NCBI RefSeq assembly: GCF_001296045.1
Contig: NZ_LJHS01000018.1
Span: forward strand, 1 to 64,000
Direction of reading: 5' to 3'
Origin: Rhizobium sp. AAP43
GTDB lineage: Bacteria > Pseudomonadota > Alphaproteobacteria > Rhizobiales > Rhizobiaceae
Length of the DNA stretch: 64,000 bases
Shown: positions 1-9,052 of the stretch, one piece after another
How positions within the stretch are numbered: the stretch's first letter is position 1
Layout: each line of letters starts with the position of its first letter
The notes under the pieces: generated by a model
What the model was told of the DNA's origin: nothing
Database searches by the model: none
The model's input: the letters and a program-made list of their open reading frames with translations, nothing else
Translations under genes and position numbers: made by a program

Positions 1-33
1 AATCTGGTGTCCTAACCGATAGACGAAGGGCGC
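1..33 (-). tRNA. tRNA-Glu (5' half, cut by window edge)
   Basis: Read on the minus strand, bases 33 to 1 give a 7-base acceptor arm (GCGCCCT), TC, and a D-arm of the tRNA-Glu type (GTCTATCGGTTAGGAC), then the start of the anticodon stem (CCAGA) and TT. The anticodon and 3' half are off the window, so the Glu(TTC) identity is inferred from the close match of the 5' half to tRNA-Glu genes. A well-spaced promoter lies just upstream. Confidence 0.75.
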
Positions 34-51
34 GTGCGCTTCGGTGGCGCC

Positions 52-80
52 CTTATAGTCAGAGAGTTTCAGGACCGCAA
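52..80 (-). promoter_or_regulatory. Promoter of the tRNA-Glu gene
   Basis: On the minus strand TTGCGG (75-80) and TATAAG (52-57) are separated by exactly 17 bases and are followed by a GC-rich stretch (GGCGCC) before the tRNA begins about 20 bases on. A GC-rich discriminator is typical of stable-RNA promoters under stringent control; that regulation is inferred. Confidence 0.6.
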
Positions 81-127
81 GCGTTGCTTTTGCGTTTTTG
101 CACAAATTATGACGGAGGTCGTCACAC

Positions 128-1102
128 TCAAGGGGAGGCAGGTTGAGCTTTCGCGGCTGTGCCCCCTGAGAGCAGCTTCGAGAGGGACGGCATCCATCGC
201 TTCTTGGTGGTGGCGGGTGCTGCATTGGTCGCCGGATCAGCCAAAGGTTCCGCAGCCGAGGCGACGTCTGCCGCTGACGGTGCCGCAACGGCGCCGAGCG
301 CAGTCAACTGCTCCTCTGTCATCTGCACTTGTTGCGGCACTTGCTGCTGCGGTTCCCGCAGCGCCAGCATTTTTCGCTTCGGGCGCGGATCGGAAAGCTT
401 TCGCAGCACAGGTGGGCCGTCATCCGTGGTTTGGGCAGCCGGCGGAGTCGGCTCGGCCACCGGTATAGTGGCGGCGGCTGGATCAACAGCAGCAGACGCC
501 TGGATGGTGGGGCTGAACAAGCTCTTGCTGACAGCACGCACGCCGACGACCGGTAAGTCTGACGGTACGATGCTGGTGGAGGCTGCATTCTGGCCGACCT
601 GTCCAGGCTGTACGACCTCCGGCTCCGGGAGCGGTGCTGGGCTCCGCGCTGCCGCAAAAATGCTGTTGGTACCAGCGCGAACGCCGGTCTCCTGCATGGT
701 CAGATCGCCGAGATCTGCGGCGCTCGCTTGCGGTGTCGAGTGAGATTGCGCTGCATTCCCCATCTTGGCATTCTGTTGGGCGAGCACCTCGGGTGGTGGT
801 TCCGCAATTTCGGTGTAAGCCGATGCCATGGGAGACGGATCGCGCTTCAAGGTTGGGGCCGGGCCGTCGTTCGGTGCATCAGGGGCATCTGACGCTGGTG
901 CCGTCTTGCCTGCCATCGCCACGACCAAGGGGTCCTGATAGCCGGACAATGTCCGATCTGCCCTGGCGATAGAGGCAGCCGGTGTAGCGTCGCCCATGGA
1001 CAGCAATTCTTCCGCACCCGTCTGACAGGAGGCGAGCACGAGACCGGCAATCGCGACAGACGCGACATTGGCCAGTGTGGACGACGAAAGGAAAGCGGTC
1101 AT
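128..1102 (-). CDS. Ala/Pro-rich putative lipoprotein, unknown function
   Basis: A 324-residue protein with an N-terminal hydrophobic segment ending in LVLASC at about residues 21-26, a good lipobox, so it is probably an outer- or inner-membrane lipoprotein. The rest is low-complexity and rich in Ala, Pro, Ser and Gln, with no fold I recognise. Two short segments repeat each other: GVRAGTNSIF (about residue 140) and GVRAVSKSLF (about residue 186). The C-terminus is basic (KKRWMPSLSKLL). The long unstructured region would suit an envelope tether, but no function can be assigned. It is monocistronic, with the tRNA-Glu gene downstream. Confidence 0.75.
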   Translation of the reverse strand: MTAFLSSSTLANVASVAIAGLVLASCQTGAEELLSMGDATPAASIARADRTLSGYQDPLVVAMAGKTAPASDAPDAPNDGPAPTLKRDPSPMASAYTEIAEPPPEVLAQQNAKMGNAAQSHSTPQASAADLGDLTMQETGVRAGTNSIFAAARSPAPLPEPEVVQPGQVGQNAASTSIVPSDLPVVGVRAVSKSLFSPTIQASAAVDPAAATIPVAEPTPPAAQTTDDGPPVLRKLSDPRPKRKMLALREPQQQVPQQVQMTEEQLTALGAVAAPSAADVASAAEPLADPATNAAPATTKKRWMPSLSKLLSGGTAAKAQPASP

Positions 1103-1199
1103 GACGGCCCCGAAATTATCTTCCTTGGAAGAGAGAGGGCGACGACTTCGCCCTCTCGCATCGAGGCCAATCTAGTCGCGCAAACTTGCGCGAAGCGGA

Positions 1200-1640
1200 T
1201 TACCAGGCGCCAGTATTGCCCATGGAAACCCAAGGCTCGGCGGGGGCGAGGTTTTCGCCCTTTTGCAGGATCTCGATCGAGATTCCGTCGGGCGAGCGAA
1301 CGAAAGCCATATGGCCGTCGCGCGGCGGGCGGTTGATGGTGACACCATTGTCCATCAGCTTCTGGCAGATGGCATAGATATCGTCGACCTCATAGGCGAG
1401 ATGGCCAAAATTGCGGCCGCCTGTGTAATCTTCCGTATCCCAGTTGTAGGTGAGCTCGAGGCAAGGTGCCATCTCGGCCTTTGCCCGATCGAGATCGTTC
1501 GGCGCAGCAAGAAAGACGAGTGTGAAGCGGCCCTTCTCGTTCTCGTAACGCCGGATCTCCTGGAGGCCGAAAAGCGTGCAATAGAAGTGGAGCGAGGCGT
1601 CGAGGTCTTTCACTCTGACCATGGTGTGCAGGTAGCGCAT
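1200..1640 (-). CDS. gloA: Lactoylglutathione lyase (glyoxalase I) family protein
   Basis: A 146-residue VOC-fold protein starting [16 protein letters not shown]. Glyoxalase I converts the hemithioacetal of methylglyoxal and glutathione to S-lactoylglutathione in the cytoplasm. Visible family features are the N-terminal HTMVRV metal-site strand, LELTYNW with the metal-ligand Glu, GHLAYEV, and a C-terminal [10 protein letters not shown] strand carrying the last Glu. I chose this ATG over one nine codons upstream because AGGAG sits just before it and the family begins here. The C-terminal tail is slightly longer than usual. Confidence 0.88.
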   Translation of the reverse strand: MRYLHTMVRVKDLDASLHFYCTLFGLQEIRRYENEKGRFTLVFLAAPNDLDRAKAEMAPCLELTYNWDTEDYTGGRNFGHLAYEVDDIYAICQKLMDNGVTINRPPRDGHMAFVRSPDGISIEILQKGENLAPAEPWVSMGNTGAW

Positions 1641-1823
1641 GCAGATTTCTCCTGTGACGTTGGGCATATGGTACAGCCGACAGTTTCGAGCAAGGCTGTC
1701 GCTGCAAAAGCAACTGGTGAAATGTGAAACAAGGGCTTGCGCAAAGGCATTGACCGAATGTTAATCTGAATCTCAAGAATCAGTTAACTAAGCAATGTGA
1801 CGCGTTTTCGAGGGGCTTGGGGA

Positions 1824-2402
1824 ATGGCGGACAGAATATCATCGAAGGGGCTCGATGGATTCGAGGAGTTGTCCGGCGAGGCCGTTGACCTGCTGGAGAT
1901 CACCGGCGTGGTTAAGTGGTTCGACGTCGCCAAAGGCTTCGGCTTCATCGTGCCGGATAATGGCATGCAGGACGTTCTCCTGCACGTGACCTGCCTGCGC
2001 CGCGATGGATATCAGACCATTCTCGAAGGCACGCGTATTGTTGCCCTTATTCAGAAGCGTGATCGCGGCTACCAGGCCTTCCGGATCCTGTCGATGGATC
2101 AGTCTACGGCTGTCCACCCGTCGCAGATGCCGCCGATGCGGACACACGTGCAGGTAACGCCAACCAGCGGGTTGGAACGTGCTCTGGTTAAGTGGTTCAA
2201 CCGCACCAAGGGATTCGGCTTCCTGACGCGCGGCGAGGGGACTGAGGACATTTTCGTCCATATGGAGACATTGCGTCGGTTCGGTCTGACCGAGTTGCGG
2301 CCGGGCCAGACGGTTCTGGTCCGCTTTGGACCAGGGGATAAGGGCCTCATGGCAGCCGAGATCCACCCCGATAATCCCGGCCCGGCGCTCCGGGCGCATT
2401 GA
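1824..2402 (+). CDS. Cold-shock protein with two CSD domains
   Basis: A 192-residue protein with two cold-shock (OB-fold) domains. Each has the RNP1-type signature: VVKWFDVAKGFGFIVP near residue 35 and VKWFNRTKGFGFLTR near residue 122, each followed by an RNP2-like V(L/F)(L/V)H strand. Single-stranded RNA or DNA binding is therefore expected. Single-domain CspA proteins are about 70 residues; the two-domain layout with a linker is known in Rhizobiales. The ATG at 1824 follows AGGGG/GGGGA, better than the one at 1797. The DUF192 gene follows 10 bases after the stop and is likely co-transcribed. Confidence 0.88.
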   Translation: MADRISSKGLDGFEELSGEAVDLLEITGVVKWFDVAKGFGFIVPDNGMQDVLLHVTCLRRDGYQTILEGTRIVALIQKRDRGYQAFRILSMDQSTAVHPSQMPPMRTHVQVTPTSGLERALVKWFNRTKGFGFLTRGEGTEDIFVHMETLRRFGLTELRPGQTVLVRFGPGDKGLMAAEIHPDNPGPALRAH

Positions 2403-2412
2403 GGTCCTGGAT

Positions 2413-2907
2413 ATGTCCGCGCGATTCTTTGTAGCATCCTTCAAAAGCGCCATAGTGGCGCTTTTCCTGTTTATGGGCTTCTCGGGCGTCAGTCAGGCAG
2501 ACGTGACGTTCGACAAGGGGCGAATCGCGTTTGAACTGTCTGGTGGCAAAACCATAGGTTTTGAGGTCGAATGGGCGCTGACGGCCGAGCAGCGCGCACG
2601 GGGGCTGATGGAGCGCAGCAGCCTTGCCGCAGATGCTGGCATGCTGTTCGATTTCGGTGAAACACGCATGGTAACCATGTGGATGGCCAACACGCCGCTG
2701 TCACTGGACATGGTTTTCATTGATGACGAGGGCAGGGTGGTACGTGTTGCCGAGCGCACGGTGCCCTATTCGGAATCAATCGTCAGTTCGGGCGAGCCTG
2801 TGCACTATGTGCTCGAGATTCGCGGCGGTCGCGCAGCGGAGGTCGGGCTGGTCCCGGGAGCACGATTGCGCCTTCCGCTGGACCTGCCACAACCGGTAAA
2901 TCAATAG
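2413..2907 (+). CDS. Exported DUF192 family protein
   Basis: A 164-residue protein with a signal peptide (hydrophobic stretch about residues 9-27, ending SQA) and a DUF192 domain. The hallmarks are the RARGLM(E/F)R segment near residue 65, GMLF(D/.)F, and the MWMANTPLSLDMVFID core, followed by VLE(I/L)..G..A at the end. DUF192 proteins are small, mostly periplasmic or lipoprotein, and biochemically uncharacterised. GAGGTCC precedes the ATG and partly overlaps the end of the cold-shock gene. Confidence 0.85.
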   Translation: MSARFFVASFKSAIVALFLFMGFSGVSQADVTFDKGRIAFELSGGKTIGFEVEWALTAEQRARGLMERSSLAADAGMLFDFGETRMVTMWMANTPLSLDMVFIDDEGRVVRVAERTVPYSESIVSSGEPVHYVLEIRGGRAAEVGLVPGARLRLPLDLPQPVNQ

Positions 2908-2956
2908 GCTTGAATTTTTTCAGTGAATTACGCCCAGGCAAAGCGTGTTTTTGCTG

Positions 2957-2985
2957 TTGCAGGCGGGAGGGGAACCGTGTATCCC
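2957..2985 (+). promoter_or_regulatory. Probable promoter of tRNA-Pro
   Basis: TTGCAG (2957-2962) and TATCCC (2980-2985) are separated by exactly 17 bases and end 16 bases before the tRNA-Pro 5' end. The spacing is right for a sigma-70 promoter although the -10 box is weak. The call is inferred from position and spacing only. Confidence 0.45.
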
Positions 2986-3001
2986 CACACCATTGCTGGA
3001 G

Positions 3002-3078
<77 letters not shown>

Positions 3079-3161
3079 GCAATGAAAAGCCGGCCTATGC
3101 CGCGCTGAATGAAGGGCGGCGGGCTGCCTCGCCGTCATTGGCTTCGAGACGGATGGGACCA

Positions 3162-3467
3162 ATGTCTGCAAAGATCTATCGCCCGGCAAAAACCGCCATG
3201 CAGTCCGGCAAGGCCAAGACCCATCTCTGGGTGCTGGAATTCGATCAGGCCGCTCCGCGCCGCATTGACCCGATGATGGGTTACACCAGCTCAATAGACA
3301 CCCGCCAGCAAGTCAAGCTGATGTTCGAAACGCTCGAGCAGGCTGAAGCCTATGCCAAGCGCGAAGCCATTGACTACCGTGTCATCCTGCCTAAGGACGC
3401 AAAGCGTCAGGTCGTTTCTTACACCGATAATTTCCGGTTCAGCCGCCTGCAGCCCTGGACGCACTGA
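3162..3467 (+). CDS. NDUFS4-like complex I accessory subunit
   Basis: A 101-residue protein of the ETC complex I subunit family (NDUFS4, the 18-kDa subunit of mitochondrial complex I). Conserved features are the start AKIYRPAKTAMQSG, W(V)LEF, the central MGYTSS segment and the YA(K/R)..(I/G) helix, ending in the FS..R..PWTH tail. The family joins alphaproteobacterial NADH:ubiquinone oxidoreductase as a supernumerary subunit near the matrix/cytoplasmic arm. It stands alone between two tRNA genes, away from any nuo operon. This ATG was preferred over one eight codons upstream because homologues begin MSAKIY. Confidence 0.9.
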   Translation: MSAKIYRPAKTAMQSGKAKTHLWVLEFDQAAPRRIDPMMGYTSSIDTRQQVKLMFETLEQAEAYAKREAIDYRVILPKDAKRQVVSYTDNFRFSRLQPWTH

Positions 3468-3506
3468 CCCCTTCTTGCCGCCGGCGCATGGTCGCCGGCC
3501 CTGGCC

Positions 3507-3583
3507 GGTCCCTTAGCTCAGCTGGATAGAGCAAGTGCCTTCTAAGCACTAGGTCGCAGGTTCGAGCCCTGCAGGGATCGCCA
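3507..3583 (+). tRNA. tRNA-Arg (anticodon TCT)
   Basis: A 77-base cloverleaf: acceptor GGTCCCT pairs with AGGGATC (one G-T pair), the anticodon stem AGTGC/GCACT encloses loop CTTCTAA with anticodon TCT, the T-loop is TTCGAGC, and CCA is encoded. It lies 39 bases after the NDUFS4-like gene with only a GC-rich inverted repeat between, so it may be processed from a longer transcript. No integrase or att-type duplication is visible nearby. Confidence 0.97.
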
Positions 3584-3729
3584 TTTATCCCATCAAGTCT
3601 CTGATATAATTCAAACATATGACCTGATGACTGAGGTGTGAAATCATCTGCGGTCGTCGGCGACTCGTCGCATTCGCCAACCATTTGGAAACCCTTGGCG
3701 GCGATAATGCCGGTGACGAAAGGTTAACC

Positions 3730-4467
3730 ATGGCCAGCACATCGAACCGCCGCACACCGCGCAAGCGCCGTAAATCCACCCGCTCGTCCGCGAGCAGAAG
3801 CGGGCAGGGCCTCACATCCTGGCTCGTCGTTCTCGGTCTCGTCGCCGCGGGTATTGGAGTCTATGAGAACAGGGCCGCTGTGCTGAAGGAGGTCGGCCCC
3901 TATCTGTCGCGCGACCGCCGCGAGACAAAGACTGAGACCCCGAGAGGAGAACGTCAGGCAGCGTTACCAACGCGCGCCGACAAGGATCTTCCCATCGGCG
4001 TCGTCCGAGCGCCTGTGCCGCCCAAAGCAGTTGCAAAGGCATTAGACTCGCCAGTTCCTGTCAGTCGCCCATCGGTATCAGTTGCATCAACGGCGACCGC
4101 AACAGCCACAGGCTTACACGGGCCCTTTTATTTTTGCGGCACCTCCGGCCTAGATAAGTGCGTGGCAAGCGGCGACAGTTTCTGGGTCAACAAGAAAAAG
4201 GTGGTGTTAGCAGACGTGATTGCGCCCGCGACGGAAAATGCAGCTTGCGCGCAGGAGCGGCAGAAAGGTTTTGCCGCCAAGGTGCGTCTACGGGCACTGT
4301 TGAATGCGGGAGAATTCGACCTTCAACTGTTGAAGGGGCAGGGCACGGAGGGATCCTCTGACGCCATGCGGGTTGCGACCCGTAACGGCCGCTCGCTCGG
4401 GTCAATTCTCGTTTCCGAAGGCCTGGCGCGACCGCGGATGGCGCGTGGTCATGCCTGGTGCAGTTGA
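3730..4467 (+). CDS. Membrane-anchored degenerate thermonuclease-fold protein
   Basis: A 245-residue protein: a basic Arg/Lys-rich N-terminus, one membrane segment (about residues 27-44), a variable linker, and a C-terminal SNase-like (staphylococcal nuclease, OB) domain from about residue 130. SGDSFWVN, VVLADVIAP and NGRSLGSILVSEGLARP align with the usual GDT.., .RL.GIDAPE and .GR.LA..LV.EGLA motifs. The equivalents of the catalytic Arg35, Asp40 and Glu43 look replaced, so nuclease activity is doubtful. A Cys near the domain start and two near the end could form disulfides, in keeping with a periplasmic location. Confidence 0.75.
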   Translation: MASTSNRRTPRKRRKSTRSSASRSGQGLTSWLVVLGLVAAGIGVYENRAAVLKEVGPYLSRDRRETKTETPRGERQAALPTRADKDLPIGVVRAPVPPKAVAKALDSPVPVSRPSVSVASTATATATGLHGPFYFCGTSGLDKCVASGDSFWVNKKKVVLADVIAPATENAACAQERQKGFAAKVRLRALLNAGEFDLQLLKGQGTEGSSDAMRVATRNGRSLGSILVSEGLARPRMARGHAWCS

Positions 4468-4505
4468 TCCACGCCGCTCACTGAAACACAGAGGCCAAGA
4501 ATCGA

Positions 4506-4533
4506 AAAAGGCCCGCCAATTGGCGGGCCTTTT
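4506..4533. terminator. Bidirectional terminator between the SNase-like gene and aapP
   Basis: A perfect 28-base palindrome: AAAAGGCCCGCCAA directly followed by its reverse complement. It gives a GC-rich stem with T-runs on both strands and sits between two convergent genes. Confidence 0.9.
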
Positions 4534-4561
4534 GCATAACGAGTCGAGGCCAGTGCACGGC

Positions 4562-5335
4562 TTAGTGCAGGATCTGGCTCAGGAATAGCTTGGTGCGCTC
4601 ATGCTGCGGATTGTCGAAGAACTCGGCCGGCGAGTTTTGCTCGACGATCTGGCCCTGGTCCATGAAGATGACGCGGTCGGCAACCTGGCGGGCAAATCCC
4701 ATTTCATGGGTGACGCACAGCATGGTCATGCCTTCTTCTGCAAGGCCCACCATCGTATCAAGCACTTCCTTGACCATTTCCGGATCAAGTGCCGAGGTCG
4801 GCTCGTCGAAGAGCATGATCTTCGGCTTCATGCAGAGTGCACGGGCAATGGCAACGCGCTGTTGCTGGCCGCCTGAAAGCTGACCCGGATACTTGTTTGC
4901 CTGCTCCGGGATCTTGACGCGCTTGAGAAAGTGCATCGCGACCTCTTCCGCGTCCTTCTTCGGCATTTTGCGGACCCAGATCGGTGCGAGCGTACAATTC
5001 TCGAGGATTGTCAGATGCGGGAAGAGGTTGAAGTGCTGGAACACCATGCCGACCTCGCGGCGCACTTCGTCGATCTTCTTCAGGTCATTTGTCAGTTCGA
5101 TATTGTCGACAAGAATATTGCCCGACTGGTGTTCTTCCAGGCGATTGATGCAGCGTATCATCGTTGACTTCCCGGAGCCCGAGGGCCCGGCGATGACGAT
5201 ACGTTCACCCTTCATCACCTTGAGATTGACGTCACGCAGAACGTGGAAGTCGCCATACCACTTGTTCATGTTGATCAGTTCGACGGCGACCTCGGTTTCG
5301 GAAACCTTGGCATTCTTGAGTTGAGCTTCAGCCAT
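4562..5335 (-). CDS. aapP: General L-amino-acid ABC transporter, ATP-binding subunit
   Basis: A 257-residue ATPase of the polar amino-acid uptake family. Walker A is GPSGSGKST (residues 50-58), the Q-loop is [10 protein letters not shown], the signature is LSGGQQQR, Walker B is [14 protein letters not shown] and the switch is THEMGF. It energises AapQ/AapM at the cytoplasmic face. It is the last gene of aapJQMP, 14 bases after aapM. In Rhizobium leguminosarum this transporter takes up a broad range of L-amino acids and matters in nodules; that is knowledge of the family. Confidence 0.95.
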   Translation of the reverse strand: MAEAQLKNAKVSETEVAVELINMNKWYGDFHVLRDVNLKVMKGERIVIAGPSGSGKSTMIRCINRLEEHQSGNILVDNIELTNDLKKIDEVRREVGMVFQHFNLFPHLTILENCTLAPIWVRKMPKKDAEEVAMHFLKRVKIPEQANKYPGQLSGGQQQRVAIARALCMKPKIMLFDEPTSALDPEMVKEVLDTMVGLAEEGMTMLCVTHEMGFARQVADRVIFMDQGQIVEQNSPAEFFDNPQHERTKLFLSQILH

Positions 5336-5349
5336 GGGCGTTTTCCTGT

Positions 5350-6504
5350 TTAGCGTTTATGTCCGGTGTCGAGATGCCGTTCCACGAAGGCGGAATAGCG
5401 CGACATGCCGAAGCAGAAGATCCAGAAGATGAAACCTGCAAAGATCAGCCCGGTCAATGGTGTGACGGGCGTGATCCATTTGGCGTCGCCGAAGCTTGCC
5501 TTCACGATGCCAAGCAGGTCGTACATATTGATGATGGAGACCAGCGAAGTGTCCTTGAACATGCCGATAAAGGTGTTCACGATGCCGGGAATGACGAGCT
5601 TGATCGCCTGCGGCATGATGATGAAAACCATCTTCTGCCCATAGTTGAGGCCAAGAGAATCAGCCCCTTCATACTGGCCCTTCGGTATGGCCTGAAGGCC
5701 GCCGCGAATGACTTCCGCCATGTAGGCCGATGCGAAGATCGACACACCGACGAGCGCTCGCAGGAACTTGTCGATATTGTCCCCCGGTGGCAGGAACAAG
5801 GGCAGAAGTACGCTGGCCATGAACAGGACGGTAATCAACGGCACGCCGCGAACGAGCTCGATAAAGGCAACGCAAGCCGCCTTGACGATCGGCATCTTCG
5901 ACCGCCGTCCCATGGCGAGCAGGATGCCGAAGGGCAGTGAGACAACAATGCCGATGAAAGACAGGATCAGCGTCACCATCAGGCCACCCCACATCGACGT
6001 CTCCACATGGCTGAGGCCGAAGGAGCCGCCGAGAAGCAGGACATAGGCGAGGATGGGCAGCACGACGAGCAGCAGGACGGCGTTCAGCCCCTTGCGCGGC
6101 ATCTTCGGGATCAGGAAGGGCACCAGAAGCGCGACAAACAGCACGGCGATCAGGATCGGTCGCCAGAGCTGGTCGCGGGGGTAGGAGCCGACCATGAACT
6201 GGGTGAACCAGTCACCGACATAGGCCCAGCAGGCGCCACTCCAGCCATCCGGCTGGTTGCCGCCCTGCACGAGTGTCGCGCAGGCCGCGCGTCCGTCACC
6301 CGACCACACAGCCGAGATGAACAGCCAATCAAAGACCGACAGCACGAACCACACGATCACGGCGCCGAAGGCCAGCGTCATGATGGAGTCGAGCGGGGTG
6401 GCAAACAGGTTTTTGCGCATCCAGCCGCCGATCGACTTGTCGGATGTCGGTGCGGGCAGGGCCGGCAGAAATTCCTGGCGGAGATAGGAGATGTCTTTGC
6501 TCAT
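5350..6504 (-). CDS. aapM: General L-amino-acid ABC transporter, permease subunit
   Basis: A 384-residue HisM-type permease. It has a hydrophobic N-terminal segment, a large loop with tryptophans and cysteines, then a C-terminal permease domain with the EAA loop (around [22 protein letters not shown]) that docks on the ATPase. It forms a heterodimer with AapQ. The start [10 protein letters not shown] at 6504 is one base beyond the aapQ stop and has GGAG within the end of aapQ; the upstream alternative lies inside aapQ and was rejected. Confidence 0.94.
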   Translation of the reverse strand: MSKDISYLRQEFLPALPAPTSDKSIGGWMRKNLFATPLDSIMTLAFGAVIVWFVLSVFDWLFISAVWSGDGRAACATLVQGGNQPDGWSGACWAYVGDWFTQFMVGSYPRDQLWRPILIAVLFVALLVPFLIPKMPRKGLNAVLLLVVLPILAYVLLLGGSFGLSHVETSMWGGLMVTLILSFIGIVVSLPFGILLAMGRRSKMPIVKAACVAFIELVRGVPLITVLFMASVLLPLFLPPGDNIDKFLRALVGVSIFASAYMAEVIRGGLQAIPKGQYEGADSLGLNYGQKMVFIIMPQAIKLVIPGIVNTFIGMFKDTSLVSIINMYDLLGIVKASFGDAKWITPVTPLTGLIFAGFIFWIFCFGMSRYSAFVERHLDTGHKR

Positions 6505-6505
6505 C

Positions 6506-7699
6506 TTAGCGCTCCACCAGAGCCATCTTGGCATTGAACCAGTTCATAAACAGCGATGTCGCAAGGCTGATCGAAACATAGATCAGCATCCAGATTGCAA
6601 TGATCTCGATTGAATGTCCCGACTGGTTGAGAATCGTCCCGCCCACGGCAACGAGGTCGGCATAACCGATTGCAACCGCCAGTGACGAGTTCTTGGTCAG
6701 GTTCAGGTATTGCGATGTCAGTGGCGGGATAATGATCCGAAGCGCCTGCGGCAGAACCACCAGGCGCGTGGTCAGACCGGAACGGATGCCCAGCGCATTC
6801 GCTGCTTCGCTCTGTCCTTTCGATACACCTCGAATGCCGGCGCGAACAATCTCGGCAATGAAGGATGCGGTGTAAAAGGAGAGCGCCATGTAAAGCGACA
6901 GAAATTCTGGCCCGATGACGGTGCCGCCACGCATGTTGAACTTGCCGAGCACCGGCGTATCGAACGTGACGGGTGAGCCGATGGCCACAAAAGCCAGGAG
7001 CGGCAAGCCGAGAATCAGGGCCAGATTGATATAAAGAACGGGCGGGCGCTTGCCGGTCGCCAACTGCTTGGCCGTGGCCCAGCGACTGTAGGCGATCGCA
7101 CCGACGACGCCAAACGCCAGAGCAAGCAGCACAACAGACATGCCCTCGCCGAAGACGGGGGCCGGCATGTAGATACCGCGATTGCTGACGAAAACCGAAA
7201 GCGGCAGCGAAAGCGACTGCTTCACGTCGGGGAGCAGTGAGAGTACGCCCTTGTACCAGAAGAAGATGACAAGCAGCGGCGGAATGTTGCGGAAGACCTC
7301 GACATAGACGGTCGACAGCCGCGCGATCAGCCAGTTGTTCGACAGCCGGCCAATGCCGACCAGAAGACCGATGATGGTCGCGGTGATGATGCCGGTGACC
7401 GCCACAATCAACGTGTTAACAAGACCGAGCGTGAGGGCGCGCATATAGCTGGAATCGCTGGTATACGCGATCGGCGTCTGGGCAATGTCAAAGCCCGCGC
7501 GGCTGCCGAGAAAGTCAAAGCCAGCGGTCATGTTGGCCCGCGCCAAGTTCTCTGCGGCATTGGTGCCGGCAAACCAGAACAGCCAGACAACGAAGATGAC
7601 GGTCAGTGCCTGATAGACGAACTGACGCAGGGCGGGATTGTAAAGCAAAGAGGTCCCGGAGCGCGCAGCTCCGCCCCGGTTTGCAGTTTCAACTGCCAT
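6506..7699 (-). CDS. aapQ: General L-amino-acid ABC transporter, permease subunit
   Basis: A 397-residue inner-membrane permease, longer than typical HisQ proteins (about 230) because of an extended N-terminal half, as in the Aap family. The C-terminal half has the EAA motif ([22 protein letters not shown]) followed by [12 protein letters not shown]. About eight membrane segments are visible. It pairs with AapM. It follows aapJ after a 116-base gap containing a strong hairpin, consistent with lower expression than the binding protein. Confidence 0.94.
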   Translation of the reverse strand: MAVETANRGGAARSGTSLLYNPALRQFVYQALTVIFVVWLFWFAGTNAAENLARANMTAGFDFLGSRAGFDIAQTPIAYTSDSSYMRALTLGLVNTLIVAVTGIITATIIGLLVGIGRLSNNWLIARLSTVYVEVFRNIPPLLVIFFWYKGVLSLLPDVKQSLSLPLSVFVSNRGIYMPAPVFGEGMSVVLLALAFGVVGAIAYSRWATAKQLATGKRPPVLYINLALILGLPLLAFVAIGSPVTFDTPVLGKFNMRGGTVIGPEFLSLYMALSFYTASFIAEIVRAGIRGVSKGQSEAANALGIRSGLTTRLVVLPQALRIIIPPLTSQYLNLTKNSSLAVAIGYADLVAVGGTILNQSGHSIEIIAIWMLIYVSISLATSLFMNWFNAKMALVER

Positions 7700-7774
7700 A
7701 TATCTGTCCCCTGAACCGCAGCCTGTTCTGGCCGGGTGCTTATTTTTATTGATTTATGCGTCCTGCCATGAAGT

Positions 7775-7797
7775 GGGAAGGCGCAGAGCGCCTTCCC
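7775..7797 (-). promoter_or_regulatory. Intercistronic hairpin between aapJ and aapQ
   Basis: GGGAAGGCGC (7775-7784), a 3-base AGA loop and its exact reverse complement (7788-7797) form a perfect 10-bp stem 18 bases past the aapJ stop. No T-run follows on the minus strand, so it is more likely a 3' mRNA-stabilising or partial-attenuation structure than a full terminator. This is inference by analogy with other binding-protein operons. Confidence 0.6.
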
Positions 7798-7815
7798 GTA
7801 TGCGGCAATCCGGGT

Positions 7816-8844
7816 TTAGCGGATCGGCGGAGCGTATTGCAGGCCACCCTTGGACCACAATGCATTGAGGCCGCGTTCGATTTTCAGCGGGCTGCCCTGA
7901 CCGACGTTGCGCTCGAAGGATTCGCCGTAGTTACCGACCTGCTTGATGATGTTGTAGGCCCACTTTTCATCAAGGCCGAGGTCCTTGCCGATCGTCTGGT
8001 CTTTTTCCTCGCCAAGGAAGCGCTTGATATCAGGGTTTTCCGACTTGACCATCTCATCGACATTCGCCTGCGTGATGCCAAAGTCTTCGGCAGTGACCAG
8101 CGCGTAATGTGCGAAGGTTACAACGTCGAACCACTTAGAGTCGTTCTGGCGAACGGCTGGCCCAAGCGGCTCCTTCGAGATGATTTCCGGAAGGATGACG
8201 TGGTCTGCCGGGTTCGCGAGCGACAGGCGGATCGAATAGAGGCCCGACTGGTCGGTCGTGTAGACGTCGCAACGACCGGACTGATAGGCGGCGTCAACCT
8301 CTTCCTGCTTTTCGAAAACGACCGGATTGTATTCCATGCCGTTGGCCTTGAAGTAGTCGGCGAGGTTCAGCTCGGTTGTCGTGCCGGACTGTACGCAAAC
8401 GGCAGCGCCGGACAGTTCCAGTGCCGACTTCACGTCCAGCTTCTTCGAGACCATGAAGCCCTGACCGTCATAATAGTTCACGGCGCGGAAATCGAAGCCG
8501 AGCTGAGAATCGCGGCTGGCGCTCCATGTCGTGTTACGAGCAAGCATGTCGATTTCGCCGGACTGCAGGGCCGGAAAACGGTCCTTGGCAGACAGAGGCG
8601 TGAACTTGACCTTGGTGGCGTCACCGAAAACGGCAGCTGCAACGGACTTGCAGAGGTCGACGTCGAGGCCGGTCCAGTTGCCCGACGAATCCTGGGCGCC
8701 GAAACCAGCCAGATTGGAGCCGTTCACGCCGCACTGTACGAAGCCCTTTGCCTTGACGTCATCAAGCGTCCCCGCGACCGCGGCCGATGCGCCAAATCCC
8801 AGGACGGCAGCGCCGATGGCGACTGACAGGAACTTGTTGTTCAT
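7816..8844 (-). CDS. aapJ: General L-amino-acid-binding periplasmic protein
   Basis: A 342-residue solute-binding protein with a Sec signal peptide (MNNKFLSVAIGAAVLGFGAS, cleavage after AVA). The mature part has the family-3 binding-protein features VKAKGFVQCGVNG, GLDVDLCKSVAAAVFGD, VKFTPL(S)AKDRFPALQSGEIDMLARNTT and SGAAVCVQSGTTTELN. It delivers L-amino acids to AapQMP. I chose the ATG at 8844 rather than an in-frame TTG three codons upstream: the length matches AapJ and GGTTGGGA precedes it. The gene is first in the operon and divergent from the metC-like gene. Confidence 0.95.
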   Translation of the reverse strand: MNNKFLSVAIGAAVLGFGASAAVAGTLDDVKAKGFVQCGVNGSNLAGFGAQDSSGNWTGLDVDLCKSVAAAVFGDATKVKFTPLSAKDRFPALQSGEIDMLARNTTWSASRDSQLGFDFRAVNYYDGQGFMVSKKLDVKSALELSGAAVCVQSGTTTELNLADYFKANGMEYNPVVFEKQEEVDAAYQSGRCDVYTTDQSGLYSIRLSLANPADHVILPEIISKEPLGPAVRQNDSKWFDVVTFAHYALVTAEDFGITQANVDEMVKSENPDIKRFLGEEKDQTIGKDLGLDEKWAYNIIKQVGNYGESFERNVGQGSPLKIERGLNALWSKGGLQYAPPIR

Positions 8845-8943
8845 TTTTCCCAACCTTTTTCTCTTGTTTTTCGTGCGATGGCGTCAGCCTGAAACGAAAC
8901 GCGACGACCATCGGCTCGATAGCCTCCCGGGCCGAGCGCTTCT

Positions 8944-8972
8944 ATCACAATCGTAAATGGATGCATGGTCAA
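8944..8972 (-). promoter_or_regulatory. Candidate aapJ promoter
   Basis: On the minus strand TTGACC (8967-8972) and TGTGAT (8944-8949) are 17 bases apart, about 100 bases before the aapJ start. The -35 box is good and the -10 box weak (4 of 6), so an activator could be involved. The rest of the 357-base aapJ/metC gap holds one strong palindrome (9053-9072) and no ORF. Confidence 0.35.
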
Positions 8973-9052
8973 GTGTTTATGGAAACGCCTGATCAGAAAA
9001 GCGCTAATTTGCCGAAACCGCATCGAATTTAGGCAATTTTGGCGAGTAAGAG

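Noticed and set aside
3507-3583. tRNA-Arg as an integration site for a mobile element
   Set aside because: No integrase, no direct repeat of the tRNA 3' end and no change of composition in the following genes.
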